Below are positions 1-9,162 of a stretch of 64,000 nt of DNA, piece after piece (the stretch's first letter is position 1; every line of letters starts with the position of its first letter). The translations under genes and the position numbers were made by a program. Under the pieces are notes generated by a model. It was not told the origin of the DNA. It did no database searches and saw only the letters and a list, made by a program, of their open reading frames with translations. Source of the DNA: Paenibacillus phytohabitans (GTDB lineage: Bacteria; Bacillota; Bacilli; Paenibacillales; Paenibacillaceae); NCBI RefSeq assembly GCF_013141775.1, contig NZ_WHOB01000041.1, positions 1 to 64,000 of the forward strand, written 5' to 3'.

Positions 1-68
1 CTGTGCCCGCGCCCCCGGCCGCGCCTGCGACCGTGTCTGAGCCCGCGCCCCCGGCCGAATGCTCATAA
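1..68 (+). CDS. 3' end of a Pro/Ala-rich protein (partial, tentative)
   Basis: The third forward frame is open from the window edge to a TAA at 66-68 and encodes a Pro/Ala/Val tail. A 17-base GC-rich stretch at 5-21 recurs at 41-57, a 36-base period or 12 residues, as in low-complexity linkers. The rest of the gene lies outside the window, so its product is unknown. It would converge on the deacetylase gene. The reading frame is plausible but unproven; the stretch could equally be non-coding GC-rich repeat. Confidence 0.3.
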   Translation, partial: VPAPPAAPATVSEPAPPAECS

Positions 69-105
69 GCCATGGATCAGCGCCCTAACAAACCCGCAGC
101 AATTC

Positions 106-906
106 CTAACCCAGCTGCACCGTAGCCCCTCCGGATATCCGGCAAGCCTCGTCCCCGGCGGTGATCCATACATCCACTGCTGACGGATTATAGACCATCT
201 CCCGGGAAGCGGAGAAGCGCAGTCCTTGTACAGCGGACAAGTAGTCGGCAATCTCGATATTGGTGGCATACCAGATCTCTTCATGGCCGCCCATCATGGC
301 GGCGAACTGCTCAAGCTCCTCCCAGTTATCATTGTCGTTGAATTCGTAGCTGTGGCCCCATACATACAGAAGCTGCATATGGGAGAACCGGGGCTGCTCC
401 TCCAGGAACTGCTTGCCCAGCGCCAGCATGTCGCGGTGATGGCAGGTGGGATGCCAAGCCAGGAGGTTGTCCGGCAGGCTGAAGCTGCCATGGGACTTTA
501 CCGTACGTGAATATTCAATTCCCAGCGCCGGCAGAACGCTCAGCACCTGATCACTGTAATCGCCGAACGGATAGGACATGCCCCTTACGGGATAGCCCGC
601 TATCGCTTCCAGATGTCTGCGGTCCTTCAGAATCTCTTCGGCGATGCCCTCACGCGGGGTCATGGAGAGGAAGGGATGAGTACTGGTATGTGCTGAAATT
701 TCATGCCCCTGATAGAGCGCTGCCACTTCGTCTTCAGTGATATAGCCTTCATTGCCGAAGAACCCCGAATTCAAATGGAATGAGCCCTTCAGCCCGTGCC
801 GGTTATGAATCTCCACAAGCCGTCTGTCGTGGATTCTTCCATCATCCCAGCTTAATGTGAGCGCTTTAGTAACGCCGCCCGGGAAAAGATCAAATTTGAT
901 TTTCAT
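106..906 (-). CDS. Polysaccharide deacetylase family protein (NodB-like, CE4 superfamily)
   Basis: This 266-residue protein has the core of a NodB-type metal-dependent deacetylase. A beta-strand ends in WDDG at residues 20-23, where the family has its catalytic and metal-binding aspartates, and HTSTH at 73-77 supplies the two metal histidines. SYPFGDYS near 111-118 matches the next conserved loop. No signal peptide is seen, so it is probably cytoplasmic and may act on acetylated oligosaccharides. GGGAGG on the minus strand about ten bases upstream supports the ATG at 906. It diverges from the GH105 operon and may belong to the same glycan programme. The exact substrate cannot be read from the sequence. 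Confidence 0.85.
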   Translation of the reverse strand: MKIKFDLFPGGVTKALTLSWDDGRIHDRRLVEIHNRHGLKGSFHLNSGFFGNEGYITEDEVAALYQGHEISAHTSTHPFLSMTPREGIAEEILKDRRHLEAIAGYPVRGMSYPFGDYSDQVLSVLPALGIEYSRTVKSHGSFSLPDNLLAWHPTCHHRDMLALGKQFLEEQPRFSHMQLLYVWGHSYEFNDNDNWEELEQFAAMMGGHEEIWYATNIEIADYLSAVQGLRFSASREMVYNPSAVDVWITAGDEACRISGGATVQLG

Positions 907-1037
907 TACCTGTTAGCCTCCCTGATTTCTCTCTTATAAGACTGAACTGAAAATTTATAATTTGGGATGGGTTCCCGGCTCCGTGGAGGGTTATGCCTTC
1001 CCGGCACGGCCAGTCTGCGGATTTCCTAAAAGTTAAG

Positions 1038-1132
1038 AATTTATAAGCTTCGCGCAATATATATTTCTTATCTTTCCCGCGGAAACGGATGCCGTTCTTT
1101 AAAAGGACGGCGTAGCAGTTTCTACTTGATCC
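1038..1132 (+). repeat. Palindromic intergenic element, copy 1 (divergent copy)
   Basis: An A/T-rich left part is followed by GGAAACGG, a short hairpin around CTTTAAAAGGACGGC and the ending TTTCTACTTG. The same order and orientation recur at about 29893-29992, 49294-49398 and 54022-54122. This copy is the most diverged and sits between two divergent genes, so it is not acting as a simple gene terminator here. Confidence 0.5.
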
Positions 1133-1385
1133 GCTTCTCCCCAATATAAATTTACAGGCTCAATCTATACAAGACGCACTTCAGATTTGAACTTGAAGCT
1201 TAGTCGTCACAGCGGTGAACCCTTGAACTTCCGGCCGCTACCCGCACCTAAAGTTGCAAATTTCCCCTCCGATTCTTTTCGCTTTTCGTTAATTTCTGTA
1301 GTGCTTCTTATCTTTAGAGATGGTGAACGTGAGCATGTACTCCTCCTAATGATGAATACAGCCCCATCATGAACAATGCCAGAAA

Positions 1386-1399
1386 TGAAAGCGATTAGC
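1386..1399 (+). promoter_or_regulatory. Possible cre (CcpA) site upstream of the GH105 operon
   Basis: TGAAAGCGATTAGC fits the cre consensus TGWAANCGNTNWCA except at the last two bases. It lies about 140 bases before the GH105 start, a sensible place for carbon catabolite repression of a carbohydrate operon. The match is imperfect and could be chance. Confidence 0.35.
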
Positions 1400-1541
1400 A
1401 AGATTCTTGTTAATGGACGGCATTCCGCCGCTTGACTACAATGGGGGGGGCGAACAGGGCTAATCAGTCATCAACAGGCTTCAGGCTTCACATGCTCATG
1501 GCCCCAGGTTCAGAGCAGGACATTGCAGAAGGAGGAGCATT

Positions 1542-2606
1542 ATGGAAGCAGTATCACGGACAGTACTTGAAGGACATATCGGCCGCGTCATTGAGCGGAT
1601 GAAGGATATGAGAGGCTCCATTCAGGAGACCGCGCCCATCGGTATTATCTCTATGGACAATTGGGAATGGCCGCAGGGGGTTGGATTGTTTGCCTTATAC
1701 AGCTATTACCGGGAAACCGGAGATGAAGAGATTCTGCACTATCTGACCGGCTGGTTCGACAGCAAGCTTGACGGGGGCATTCCCGTAAAAAACGTCAACA
1801 CAATGTGCCCGATGCTTACCTTAAGCTATCTGGCGGAGGAGACCGGACGCGCAGATTATCTGAAGCTGTGCCGGGAATGGCTGGATTATGTGCTGAATGA
1901 CATGCCCCGCACAGAGGAAGCGGGTATTCAGCATGAGGTTACCGGCAGCCCGAATCCCGGACAGCTCTGGGACGACACGCTGTATATGACGGTGCTGTTC
2001 GTAGCCCGGATGGGGATTGTACTGAAGGAAGAGGACTGCATACAGGAGAGTATCCGCCAGTTTCTCGTCCATCTCAAATACCTGACCGATCCCGCAACAG
2101 GGCTATTCTTCCACGGGTGGACCTTCGAGGGGGGCCATCACTTTGCCCGCGCGTTGTGGGCGCGCGGCAACTCCTGGTATACGGCGGGGCTGGTGGATTA
2201 CCTGGAGATGGTGGAGCTGCCGCCGGGTGTGAGCAGCTTCCTGCTGTCCTCGCTGGAGCGGCAGGTACGCAAGCTGCTTGAGCTGCAGACGCCGGAAGGC
2301 GCGTGGCATACCCTGCTGGACGACAGCAGCTCCTATCTGGAGACCTCGGCTACCGCCGCTTTTGCTTACGGCATGCTGAAGGCAGTGCGGCAGGGGCTGC
2401 TGGATGAGAGCTGCCGCAAGCCTGCCCTGGCAGCTCTTCACTATGTGCTGGGCCAGATTGATGAAGAAGGGATAGTACAGGGTGTATCTTACGGAACGGG
2501 TATGGGAGCTACGCTTCAGGACTACCGCGAGATTCCGGTCTGTCCGATGCCCTACGGGCAATCCATGACGCTACTGCTGCTGGTGGAGGCGATGAAGCAT
2601 GGTTGA
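1542..2606 (+). CDS. GH105 unsaturated rhamnogalacturonyl hydrolase (YteR/YesR-like)
   Basis: This 354-residue protein has the alpha6/alpha6-barrel pattern of GH105/GH88 enzymes, which remove the 4,5-unsaturated uronic acid left by lyases at the non-reducing end of rhamnogalacturonan or related oligomers. Recognisable blocks are MDNWEWPQG at 38-46, WDDTLYM at 143-149 (the family places its catalytic Asp here), HFARALWARGNSWYT in the middle and YLETSATAAFAYG later. Length matches YteR-type proteins. There is no signal peptide, so it acts in the cytoplasm on imported oligomers. A GGAGGAG site precedes the ATG. It overlaps the following SGNH gene by eight bases, which indicates translational coupling. 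Uronide specificity is not certain. Confidence 0.9.
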   Translation: MEAVSRTVLEGHIGRVIERMKDMRGSIQETAPIGIISMDNWEWPQGVGLFALYSYYRETGDEEILHYLTGWFDSKLDGGIPVKNVNTMCPMLTLSYLAEETGRADYLKLCREWLDYVLNDMPRTEEAGIQHEVTGSPNPGQLWDDTLYMTVLFVARMGIVLKEEDCIQESIRQFLVHLKYLTDPATGLFFHGWTFEGGHHFARALWARGNSWYTAGLVDYLEMVELPPGVSSFLLSSLERQVRKLLELQTPEGAWHTLLDDSSSYLETSATAAFAYGMLKAVRQGLLDESCRKPALAALHYVLGQIDEEGIVQGVSYGTGMGATLQDYREIPVCPMPYGQSMTLLLLVEAMKHG

Positions 2607-3624
2607 TTCCGCCATGGTCAAGGGGCTGCCGGGACTGGACCGGATTGCGTTCCATAACGTCGCTGAGCTGGAACTGGCAGCAGGGAATGGCGTGTATCTG
2701 CGCCGTATTCCCCGCAGCGTCAGGGAGCAGCTGAATGAGCGGGGCCGGTTCATCGCCGGGGAAGCGGGCGGCTGTGAGCTTCGTTTCGTTACAGCCGCCC
2801 CGAATATCCGGGTAACCCTGTCTTTGCCGGAGGCGGATGGCTGTGTGACCGTATTCAAGGGCGGACTGTTCCATTCCAGGCATGAGCTTCAGGCAGGGAC
2901 CATCCGCACGCTTCAGTTAAGCGAGCCGCCGCGGCTGGCGATGGCCGCCCGCCAGCTGCTGATGGGAACGGGCTTTGCACCGGAGGTGTGGCGCATATGC
3001 TTCGGACGGTATGCCTGCGTGGTCTGCGGCATTGAGACCTTCGGTCATCCGCTCCGCCCGCCGGAGGAAGCAGAGACTCCCCGGAAGCGCTGGATTGCTT
3101 ACGGCTCCTCCATTACCAACGGTGAGAACAGCAGCCTGCCGTACATCGGCCAAGCGGCAAGAAGGCTGGCTGCCGATGTGCTTAATCTGGGCATGAGCGG
3201 CTCCTGCCAGTGCGAACGGGAGATGAGTGATTTTCTTGCGGAGCAGCAGGACTGGTCGTTCATGACGCTGGAGCTGGGCGTGAATATGCGCGATCATATG
3301 CCGGCGGATGAATTCCGTGAGCGGACCGGCTATTTGCTGGACGGGCTGGTAAGCAGGCATCCGGAGAAGCCAGTGGCGGTAATTACGATTTATCCCAACT
3401 TTGCGAATTTCCCGGCCAGCGGGATTGCGGACAAGGATATCCAGTTTAACGGGATTCTGCGCAGTCACGTACAGCGCCTGTCACACCCCAAGCTGAGCCT
3501 GATTGAAGGAAGCCGGGTGCTGGATGACCTTAGCGGGCTGTCCTGTGATCTGATTCATCCCGGGGATGACGGACATATCCGGATGGGGGAGAATTTGGCC
3601 CGGGAGCTGGGCGGAATCCTCTAA
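2599..3624 (+). CDS. SGNH/GDSL-family hydrolase (probable carbohydrate esterase)
   Basis: The 341-residue protein has an N-terminal beta-rich region of about 150 residues and then an SGNH hydrolase core. Block I is GSSITNG with the probable nucleophile Ser171, block II is NLGMSGS (196-202), block III contains GVNM with Asn229, and block V is D317-L-I-H320. These supply the Ser, Gly, Asn and His of the family. Enzymes with this layout usually deacetylate sugars or glycans; with GH105 next door, rhamnogalacturonan or xylan acetyl groups are a fair guess. No signal peptide is seen. Its ATG lies inside the last codons of the GH105 gene, so the two are co-translated. Confidence 0.85.
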   Translation: MVDSAMVKGLPGLDRIAFHNVAELELAAGNGVYLRRIPRSVREQLNERGRFIAGEAGGCELRFVTAAPNIRVTLSLPEADGCVTVFKGGLFHSRHELQAGTIRTLQLSEPPRLAMAARQLLMGTGFAPEVWRICFGRYACVVCGIETFGHPLRPPEEAETPRKRWIAYGSSITNGENSSLPYIGQAARRLAADVLNLGMSGSCQCEREMSDFLAEQQDWSFMTLELGVNMRDHMPADEFRERTGYLLDGLVSRHPEKPVAVITIYPNFANFPASGIADKDIQFNGILRSHVQRLSHPKLSLIEGSRVLDDLSGLSCDLIHPGDDGHIRMGENLARELGGIL

Positions 3625-3780
3625 CCCCAGGCTGCATAAGGGTTCTGCGGCGATTAACAGGTAAACTGAATATTGCTCTAACCGTCCGGAGCGGCTATGG
3701 TGAGGACATGAAACGGCCATTTCAGATCAACAGCAACATTTTTTAGAAGCAAAAACAGGCAAGCGAAAGGAGGCACCGAT

Positions 3781-4746
3781 ATGAAAGCGAATGGAGCCAG
3801 CGAAGCGGTGCTGCGGATGGATACTCTGCGGAAGACGGGAAGCAAGCGCTTCTGGCAGACCCGCCGGTTCAAGAACAATTTGCCGCTGTGGGTCATGTTC
3901 GTTCCGGTCATCGCGTTCTATATTATTTTCAAATACACGCCCATGCTGGGACTGGTCATTGCCTTCAAAAATTATACCTTCTACGAGGGGGTATGGGGCA
4001 GCCAGTGGGTCGGCATGGACAATTTCACCAATCTGTTCACCCAGGCGCAATCGGTGCAGATTATCCGCAATACGCTTGTGCTCAGTATATTGTCAGTGCT
4101 GGTCAGCTTTCCGTTTCCGATAGCGCTTGCAATTATGCTGAATGAAGTCCGGAACAAGGTTTTCAAAAAATCGGTCCAGACGCTGGTGTATCTGCCCTAT
4201 TTCTTCTCCTGGGTCATTGTCGGCGGACTGGTAGTGACGATCTTTGCCCAGACCGGGGTTGCCAATGTGCTGGTTGAGAAGCTGTCCGGCAAGCCGTTTC
4301 CGTTCCTCTTCAAAGAGTGGTCCTGGGTATCGATCTTCCTCGGCTCGGGCATCTGGAAGGATGCGGGCTTCAATGCGATTATCTATCTGGCTGCACTGAC
4401 GTCCATTGACCCCAGCCTCTATGAAGCGGCAAGTATGGACGGAGCGGGCAAATGGAAGCAGATCCGCAACATCACACTGCCCGGGATCAGCCCGACCATT
4501 GTCATTATGCTGATTCTCGCCATGGGACGGGTGATGGAGGTAGGCTTCGACCATGTGTATGTGCTCCAGAACTCGATTGTATCGGGGATCTCCGAGGTTA
4601 TAAGTACGTACATCTACGCGATTGGACTACAGGGAGGGCAGTTCAGCCTGACGGCTGCACTGGGAATGTTCGATTCCCTCGTAGCGCTGACTCTGGTGCT
4701 GATATCCAATGCCATTGCCCGGCGTTTCAATAAAGGCTTGTGGTAA
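3781..4746 (+). CDS. ABC transporter permease, LplB type
   Basis: This 321-residue membrane protein is the first permease of a CUT1-type carbohydrate importer. About six transmembrane segments start near residue 40 after a basic cytoplasmic N-terminus. The EAA loop that contacts the ATPase reads EAASMDGAGKWKQIRNITLPG at about 218-238. It is followed after 12 bases by a second permease and then by a lipoprotein binding protein. No ATPase is encoded here; such systems in Bacillales commonly share an MsmX-type ATPase encoded elsewhere. An AAAGGAGG site precedes the ATG. The likely cargo is an oligosaccharide matching the GH105 and esterase genes upstream. Confidence 0.9.
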   Translation: MKANGASEAVLRMDTLRKTGSKRFWQTRRFKNNLPLWVMFVPVIAFYIIFKYTPMLGLVIAFKNYTFYEGVWGSQWVGMDNFTNLFTQAQSVQIIRNTLVLSILSVLVSFPFPIALAIMLNEVRNKVFKKSVQTLVYLPYFFSWVIVGGLVVTIFAQTGVANVLVEKLSGKPFPFLFKEWSWVSIFLGSGIWKDAGFNAIIYLAALTSIDPSLYEAASMDGAGKWKQIRNITLPGISPTIVIMLILAMGRVMEVGFDHVYVLQNSIVSGISEVISTYIYAIGLQGGQFSLTAALGMFDSLVALTLVLISNAIARRFNKGLW

Positions 4747-4758
4747 CGGGAGGACACT

Positions 4759-5634
4759 ATGCAAAGTACAAAAGGTGAAAAAGTATTCTACGGCTTCAAT
4801 TATCTGCTGCTGACGCTCGCAGGCATTCTCTGTCTGCTGCCGCTGCTCCATCTCGCCTCCCTGTCCCTCAGCGGCAAGGACGCGGTGCTCTCCGGTTTTG
4901 TCACCCTATGGCCGGTGGAGTTCACACTTAGCTCTTATACCATGCTCTTCGAGGGAACGCCGGTGGTGCGTGCCTTTGGCAACAGTCTCCTGATTACCCT
5001 GGTCGGTGTGGCGGCCAGCATGCTGTTCACGATCTTCGCCGCCTATCCCTTGTCCCGCCGTGATTTCTACGGAAGACGCACGCTGACGCTGGCGATTGTG
5101 TTCACGATGCTGTTTACAGGCGGCCTGATCCCGACCTATCTCGTGGTCAGCAGTCTCGGGCTGGTGGATTCCTACGCGGCACTTTGGCTGCCGGCCCTGG
5201 TCAGCACTTATAATATGATGATCATGCGTTCCTTTTTCGAGAACATTCCCGAGGAGCTGGTGGAAGCGGCCAGAATTGACGGCTCCGGCGAATGGCGGCT
5301 GCTGGCGGGGATTATTCTTCCGCTGTCCCTGCCTGTGCTGGCGACGATCGGACTCTTTTACGGCGTGTATTACTGGAACTCGTTCTTCAACGTAATGATC
5401 TACATGAACAGTCCGGAGAAAATCAATCTGACGGTTCTGATCCAGCAGATGGTGAAGAGCCAGGCCGTCCTGCAGGAGCTGAATACCATGAACTCGCAGG
5501 AGGTCGTCAATATTACACCGGAGGGCATCAAGGCCGCCGGGATTATGGTTATGGTCATTCCGATGCTGATTGTGTATCCGCTGCTGCAGCGGTATTTTGT
5601 CAAAGGTGTAACCATCGGGGCCATCAAAGGCTGA
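4759..5634 (+). CDS. ABC transporter permease, YtcP/LplC type
   Basis: The 291-residue protein is the second permease of the importer, in the MalG-like position. Six hydrophobic segments are seen and the EAA loop reads EAARIDGSGEWRLLAGIILPL at about 173-193. The C-terminus LQRYFVKGVTIGAIKG is typical of YtcP proteins. It has its own GGGAGG site and begins 12 bases after the first permease, so the two form the heterodimeric channel. Confidence 0.9.
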   Translation: MQSTKGEKVFYGFNYLLLTLAGILCLLPLLHLASLSLSGKDAVLSGFVTLWPVEFTLSSYTMLFEGTPVVRAFGNSLLITLVGVAASMLFTIFAAYPLSRRDFYGRRTLTLAIVFTMLFTGGLIPTYLVVSSLGLVDSYAALWLPALVSTYNMMIMRSFFENIPEELVEAARIDGSGEWRLLAGIILPLSLPVLATIGLFYGVYYWNSFFNVMIYMNSPEKINLTVLIQQMVKSQAVLQELNTMNSQEVVNITPEGIKAAGIMVMVIPMLIVYPLLQRYFVKGVTIGAIKG

Positions 5635-5691
5635 TCATTGCTGCTCATATCCGTAAGTACAAGAACATCATTATAGGAGGGTCACATTCAT

Positions 5692-7356
5692 ATGTCCAAA
5701 CCCATTTGGCTTAGAAAAACAACTGCTGCCGGTGCAGCATCCCTGATGCTCGCTATCGCTGTCACAGGCTGCGGCGGCAATAATGCCGCCACGCAGGGCG
5801 GAGACTCGAACAAGGGAGATACCCCGGAGAAACGCGGGTCCATCACGGTATCTTTGTATGACCGTGGCACAGTCCCTGCAGAAGAGGGGACGATGAGCGA
5901 CAACCGCTGGACGAAATGGGTCAATGAGAACGGGCCGGTGAATGTCAAATACGTTACGGTTCCGCGCTTTGAATCCCTGCAGAAGTTCAATGTGCTGTTC
6001 GCATCGAAGTCTGCCCCTGACCTGATCTTTGAATTTGATACCGCTTACCAGGGACAGCTTTACAACCAGAAGCAGCTCCTGCCGCTGGATGACCTGATTG
6101 CGGGCAGCAGTACAGAATATAAGGCGATGCTGGAGAAGTATCCGGCGCTGCGCAAGGCAGGCACGATGGCAGACGGCAAGCTGTACACGGTGGGACGTCC
6201 GATCCAGTTCGGTCCGCAGCATTACCTGTTTATCCGCAATGACTGGCTGAAGAAGCTGAACTTAGAGGTTCCCACTACCCCTGAGGAGCTGCTGAAGGTG
6301 GCAAAAGCGTTCACTGAGCAGGACCCGGACGGCAACGGCAAAGATGATACGCAGGGAACCGGACTCAGCTTTGTAGCCGGGATTATTCTGAACAACATGT
6401 TCGGCACCGGATTTACGCTGTTCGGCGAAGACCAATACCCTTGGGTACTGGAGAATGACAAGGTTGTGCATGACTGGGATCGGATCAAGGCGGCGATCTC
6501 CTTCCAGAAGGAGCTGTATACAGCGGGTGTGGTGGATAAGGACTTCGTCACCGATAAGAACGGGGAGAAGCAGAAGCAGGACTGGATCTCCGGTAAGCTG
6601 GGGATTTACGGCGGCAACGGTGCCGATGTCAGCACCTATGAGACGCTTAAGAAGAACTTCCCGGAAGCTGAGGTAATTCCGATTGCCTTGCCGACGACGG
6701 AATTCGGCCAGTTCAGTCCGACGCTGACCTCTCCGATCCAGATGACCGGGATGGTGAATGCGTCAGCCAAAGACCCTGAATCCGTGATAAAGATGATTGA
6801 TTTCATGGTCACAGAGAAATACACCACCACGATTCAGAACGGTATCGAAGGCGTGCATTACAACAAGACAGCCGACGGCCGCGCTGAGGTGATCGATCCG
6901 GAGAAGAACAAGAAGGAGCTGGAATACAACCGCGATATGGGCATGCTCACTCCGCTGATCGGCAAGAATTACGGGCTGAAGAACAAGGTGAACCCTACAC
7001 CGGCTGAGCAGGATTTCATCGCAATCTATGAAATGGCCGAGAAGCTGTATATGAACCCGGACCGCCCGATCGTCGGCATTACGCAAAAGGCCTTTCTGCC
7101 GCTGCTGCCGCAGGATCTGACCCAGATCAACACCAATGCGAATAAAACGATCCTCGACCGGGCCATGCAGGCCATCGTCAGCTCCGATCCGGCTTCGGTG
7201 GACCAGTTCATTGAGGAAGCCAAGGGGGTCTGGAACAAGGCAGGCGGACCCAAGGTCGATGAGTTCTATGCAACCTGGTATCAGGACAATAAAGCAGATG
7301 CCATTATGCTGAAGGATATTTATGAGATGGGCGAGCAATTGAGCGCGGTCGAATAA
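5692..7356 (+). CDS. Carbohydrate ABC transporter substrate-binding lipoprotein (LipO/YtcQ-like)
   Basis: The 554-residue protein has a basic, hydrophobic signal ending in the lipobox AVTGC, so Cys27 would be lipidated after type II signal peptidase cleavage and the protein anchored outside the membrane. A disordered Gly/Asn/Asp stretch follows and then a cluster-1-type solute-binding fold, including a calcium-like loop DPDGNGKDDTQG near 204-215. The size of about 550 residues is normal for the binding partners of LplB/YtcP permeases. AGGAGGG precedes the ATG. It probably captures the oligosaccharide processed by GH105 and the SGNH esterase; the ligand is unknown. Confidence 0.9.
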   Translation: MSKPIWLRKTTAAGAASLMLAIAVTGCGGNNAATQGGDSNKGDTPEKRGSITVSLYDRGTVPAEEGTMSDNRWTKWVNENGPVNVKYVTVPRFESLQKFNVLFASKSAPDLIFEFDTAYQGQLYNQKQLLPLDDLIAGSSTEYKAMLEKYPALRKAGTMADGKLYTVGRPIQFGPQHYLFIRNDWLKKLNLEVPTTPEELLKVAKAFTEQDPDGNGKDDTQGTGLSFVAGIILNNMFGTGFTLFGEDQYPWVLENDKVVHDWDRIKAAISFQKELYTAGVVDKDFVTDKNGEKQKQDWISGKLGIYGGNGADVSTYETLKKNFPEAEVIPIALPTTEFGQFSPTLTSPIQMTGMVNASAKDPESVIKMIDFMVTEKYTTTIQNGIEGVHYNKTADGRAEVIDPEKNKKELEYNRDMGMLTPLIGKNYGLKNKVNPTPAEQDFIAIYEMAEKLYMNPDRPIVGITQKAFLPLLPQDLTQINTNANKTILDRAMQAIVSSDPASVDQFIEEAKGVWNKAGGPKVDEFYATWYQDNKADAIMLKDIYEMGEQLSAVE

Positions 7357-7386
7357 AGGTGAAACTTAACATAGGGGGCGGCGGAG

Positions 7387-9162
7387 TTGAACAATCAGGT
7401 TAGACAGATTCTGGAGCAGAGCTTTGCGGCTGCCTCGGAGGATATTGTGGTCGAGGAGGGGCTGGTCCGCTACGACTGGCCGGGTCATACCCGGCAGGTC
7501 TCCAAGCTGCCGTACTGCCACGAATCCCGGTTCTCGGCAGGGTATTATGCTTACGGCACATTGCTGGGCCGGATAGATGAGGCGGCAGGGCTGGAGATGC
7601 TTGAAGCGATTGCCGGGCTGCAGTTTACAGACCCGGAGCATGCGGATTACGGAGGGTTCCTCTGGTACCGGGAGGAGAGCATGATTCAGGATTCCAATGC
7701 GGCATTCTTCATTCTTATGCCGCTTGTGGCTGTACGCCTCTGTAAGCCCGGTGTATTCCCGGCCAGCCACCTGGTGGTGATCCAGCGGATGTTCAGCCAT
7801 GCGGCGGCCTGGTTCTCCCGGGAATGCCGGACACCGGAGCTGTTCTACCCGAACAAGACGATGAGCGACGGCGCCATGCTGCTGGCCATCGCCCACTTCC
7901 TGGGGGAGCCTGCGTATCTGGAGACCGCAACCGGATACTTCCGCAGATGGGAAGAATATACGGTCCGCCGGGGCTGGGGCTGGGGGGAGAACATCAGCCT
8001 GGTCTATCAAGGAGTGATGATGAACGCGCTGAGGATTGCCGGTTCTGTTCTGCAGGAGCATGACCGGGAGCTCGCCGGACGGCTGTCAGAGCGGATGGAT
8101 GCACTGAAGAACATTCTTGTCTTCCATGACGGGGAGGAACTGGTTCCGTCCATCCGCAGCTACAACTTCCGGGGAGAGACGAAACGGCCGAGCCTGCTGT
8201 GGCCGATTGCTGGTGTGACGGGGCTGGGCAGTCTGGCAGAGCAGACATTCTCGCTTAATGATGCGGCGACGCTGCTGCTGTTCGAAGATGATTTCCTTCA
8301 GGGAGAAGACTCTCCGTCTGCGCAGCCTGTGCCCAGGGTTCTTGAGGAGCGGATCTTCGACGCCTCCCGTTCCTATAGCTGGATCGGACAGCGTACCCGT
8401 CTGGGCAGCATCAACCGCTTCCCGGTCATGCCCGGAAGCTACCAGCATCCCACCTGGGGGCTGGGCTGGCAGAGCTTCCCGGTCAGCTTCAGCGTAAGGG
8501 ACCAGCAGGTGTCCTATCTCCGCTGGTACGTGGATGATTCCGCTGCGGTGCGTACGCATCCGGCGGAGGATTACCGCACGGCCTATCTGATGCCTGCGCT
8601 GTTCGCAGAACCGCTGTACCCGGAGGTGGAGACACGTTCGGCCCAGCAGGGGAATGCCCTGCTGGTGGTCCGCAGCATGACCCGGCTGCATAACCGGGCA
8701 GCGGAGCTTGCGGATGAATGGGTCATCCACCGCTATGCCGGTGAAGTGGAGCAGGTAATGAACACAGCCGGAGGCCGGGAATGGCTGGTGCTGCATTATC
8801 CGGGCTGTGCGGTGGCGGTCACGGCGCTGAGGGGTATTTGTGCCGGGGCGGAGACGCGCGCCGCACTGCCTGTCACGGTGGTGCGGGAGGAAGGGAGGAT
8901 CAGGCTCCGCCAGATCCTCTACACCGGGGACAGCACCGTTCTGGCGCAGCCCCGCCTGGAAGCGGGCTGGGCGGTGATATGTCTGGACGAAGCTGCCGAA
9001 GCGGGCGATGTCCGCAGCCTGCTGGATACGGTGCGGATCGATGACTACGAGGCGGATGACCGTGAGGTGCCGCGGGAGCCTTGGGCCCGGGTGCGGGAGA
9101 TTGTGCTGGCGGCGGGCAATCTGCCGCCGGTTCAGCTCACTGTTGATCCTTACGCACCGTGA
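7387..9162 (+). CDS. Uncharacterised 591-residue protein of the GH105 operon
   Basis: I do not recognise this family with certainty. The first two thirds are mostly helical with regular aromatic residues, as in alpha-toroid carbohydrate-active enzymes, while the last third looks beta-rich, as in lyases and hydrolases that pair a toroid with a beta-sandwich. Conserved-looking stretches are KLPYCHESRFSAGYYAYG (36-53), FYPNKTMSDGAM near 155 and WGWGENISLVYQG near 196. No signal peptide is seen, so it is probably cytoplasmic. The start is a TTG preceded by a G-rich site, 30 bases after the binding protein, and it ends the operon. A role in breaking down the imported oligosaccharide is inferred from context only. 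Confidence 0.7.
   Translation: MNNQVRQILEQSFAAASEDIVVEEGLVRYDWPGHTRQVSKLPYCHESRFSAGYYAYGTLLGRIDEAAGLEMLEAIAGLQFTDPEHADYGGFLWYREESMIQDSNAAFFILMPLVAVRLCKPGVFPASHLVVIQRMFSHAAAWFSRECRTPELFYPNKTMSDGAMLLAIAHFLGEPAYLETATGYFRRWEEYTVRRGWGWGENISLVYQGVMMNALRIAGSVLQEHDRELAGRLSERMDALKNILVFHDGEELVPSIRSYNFRGETKRPSLLWPIAGVTGLGSLAEQTFSLNDAATLLLFEDDFLQGEDSPSAQPVPRVLEERIFDASRSYSWIGQRTRLGSINRFPVMPGSYQHPTWGLGWQSFPVSFSVRDQQVSYLRWYVDDSAAVRTHPAEDYRTAYLMPALFAEPLYPEVETRSAQQGNALLVVRSMTRLHNRAAELADEWVIHRYAGEVEQVMNTAGGREWLVLHYPGCAVAVTALRGICAGAETRAALPVTVVREEGRIRLRQILYTGDSTVLAQPRLEAGWAVICLDEAAEAGDVRSLLDTVRIDDYEADDREVPREPWARVREIVLAAGNLPPVQLTVDPYAP

Larger units (their letters stand above)
907..1541. other. Intergenic region between divergent deacetylase and GH105 genes
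   Basis: No convincing gene is present; short open frames here lack ribosome binding sites and family features. It holds a copy of the palindromic element (about 1038-1132), a fragment of the MITE-like repeat (about 1213-1262), a run of eight G at about 1443, a possible cre site at 1386-1399 and the GGAGGAG ribosome binding site of the GH105 gene at about 1531-1537. Both divergent promoters must lie here, but no clear -35/-10 pair could be assigned. Confidence 0.6.
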
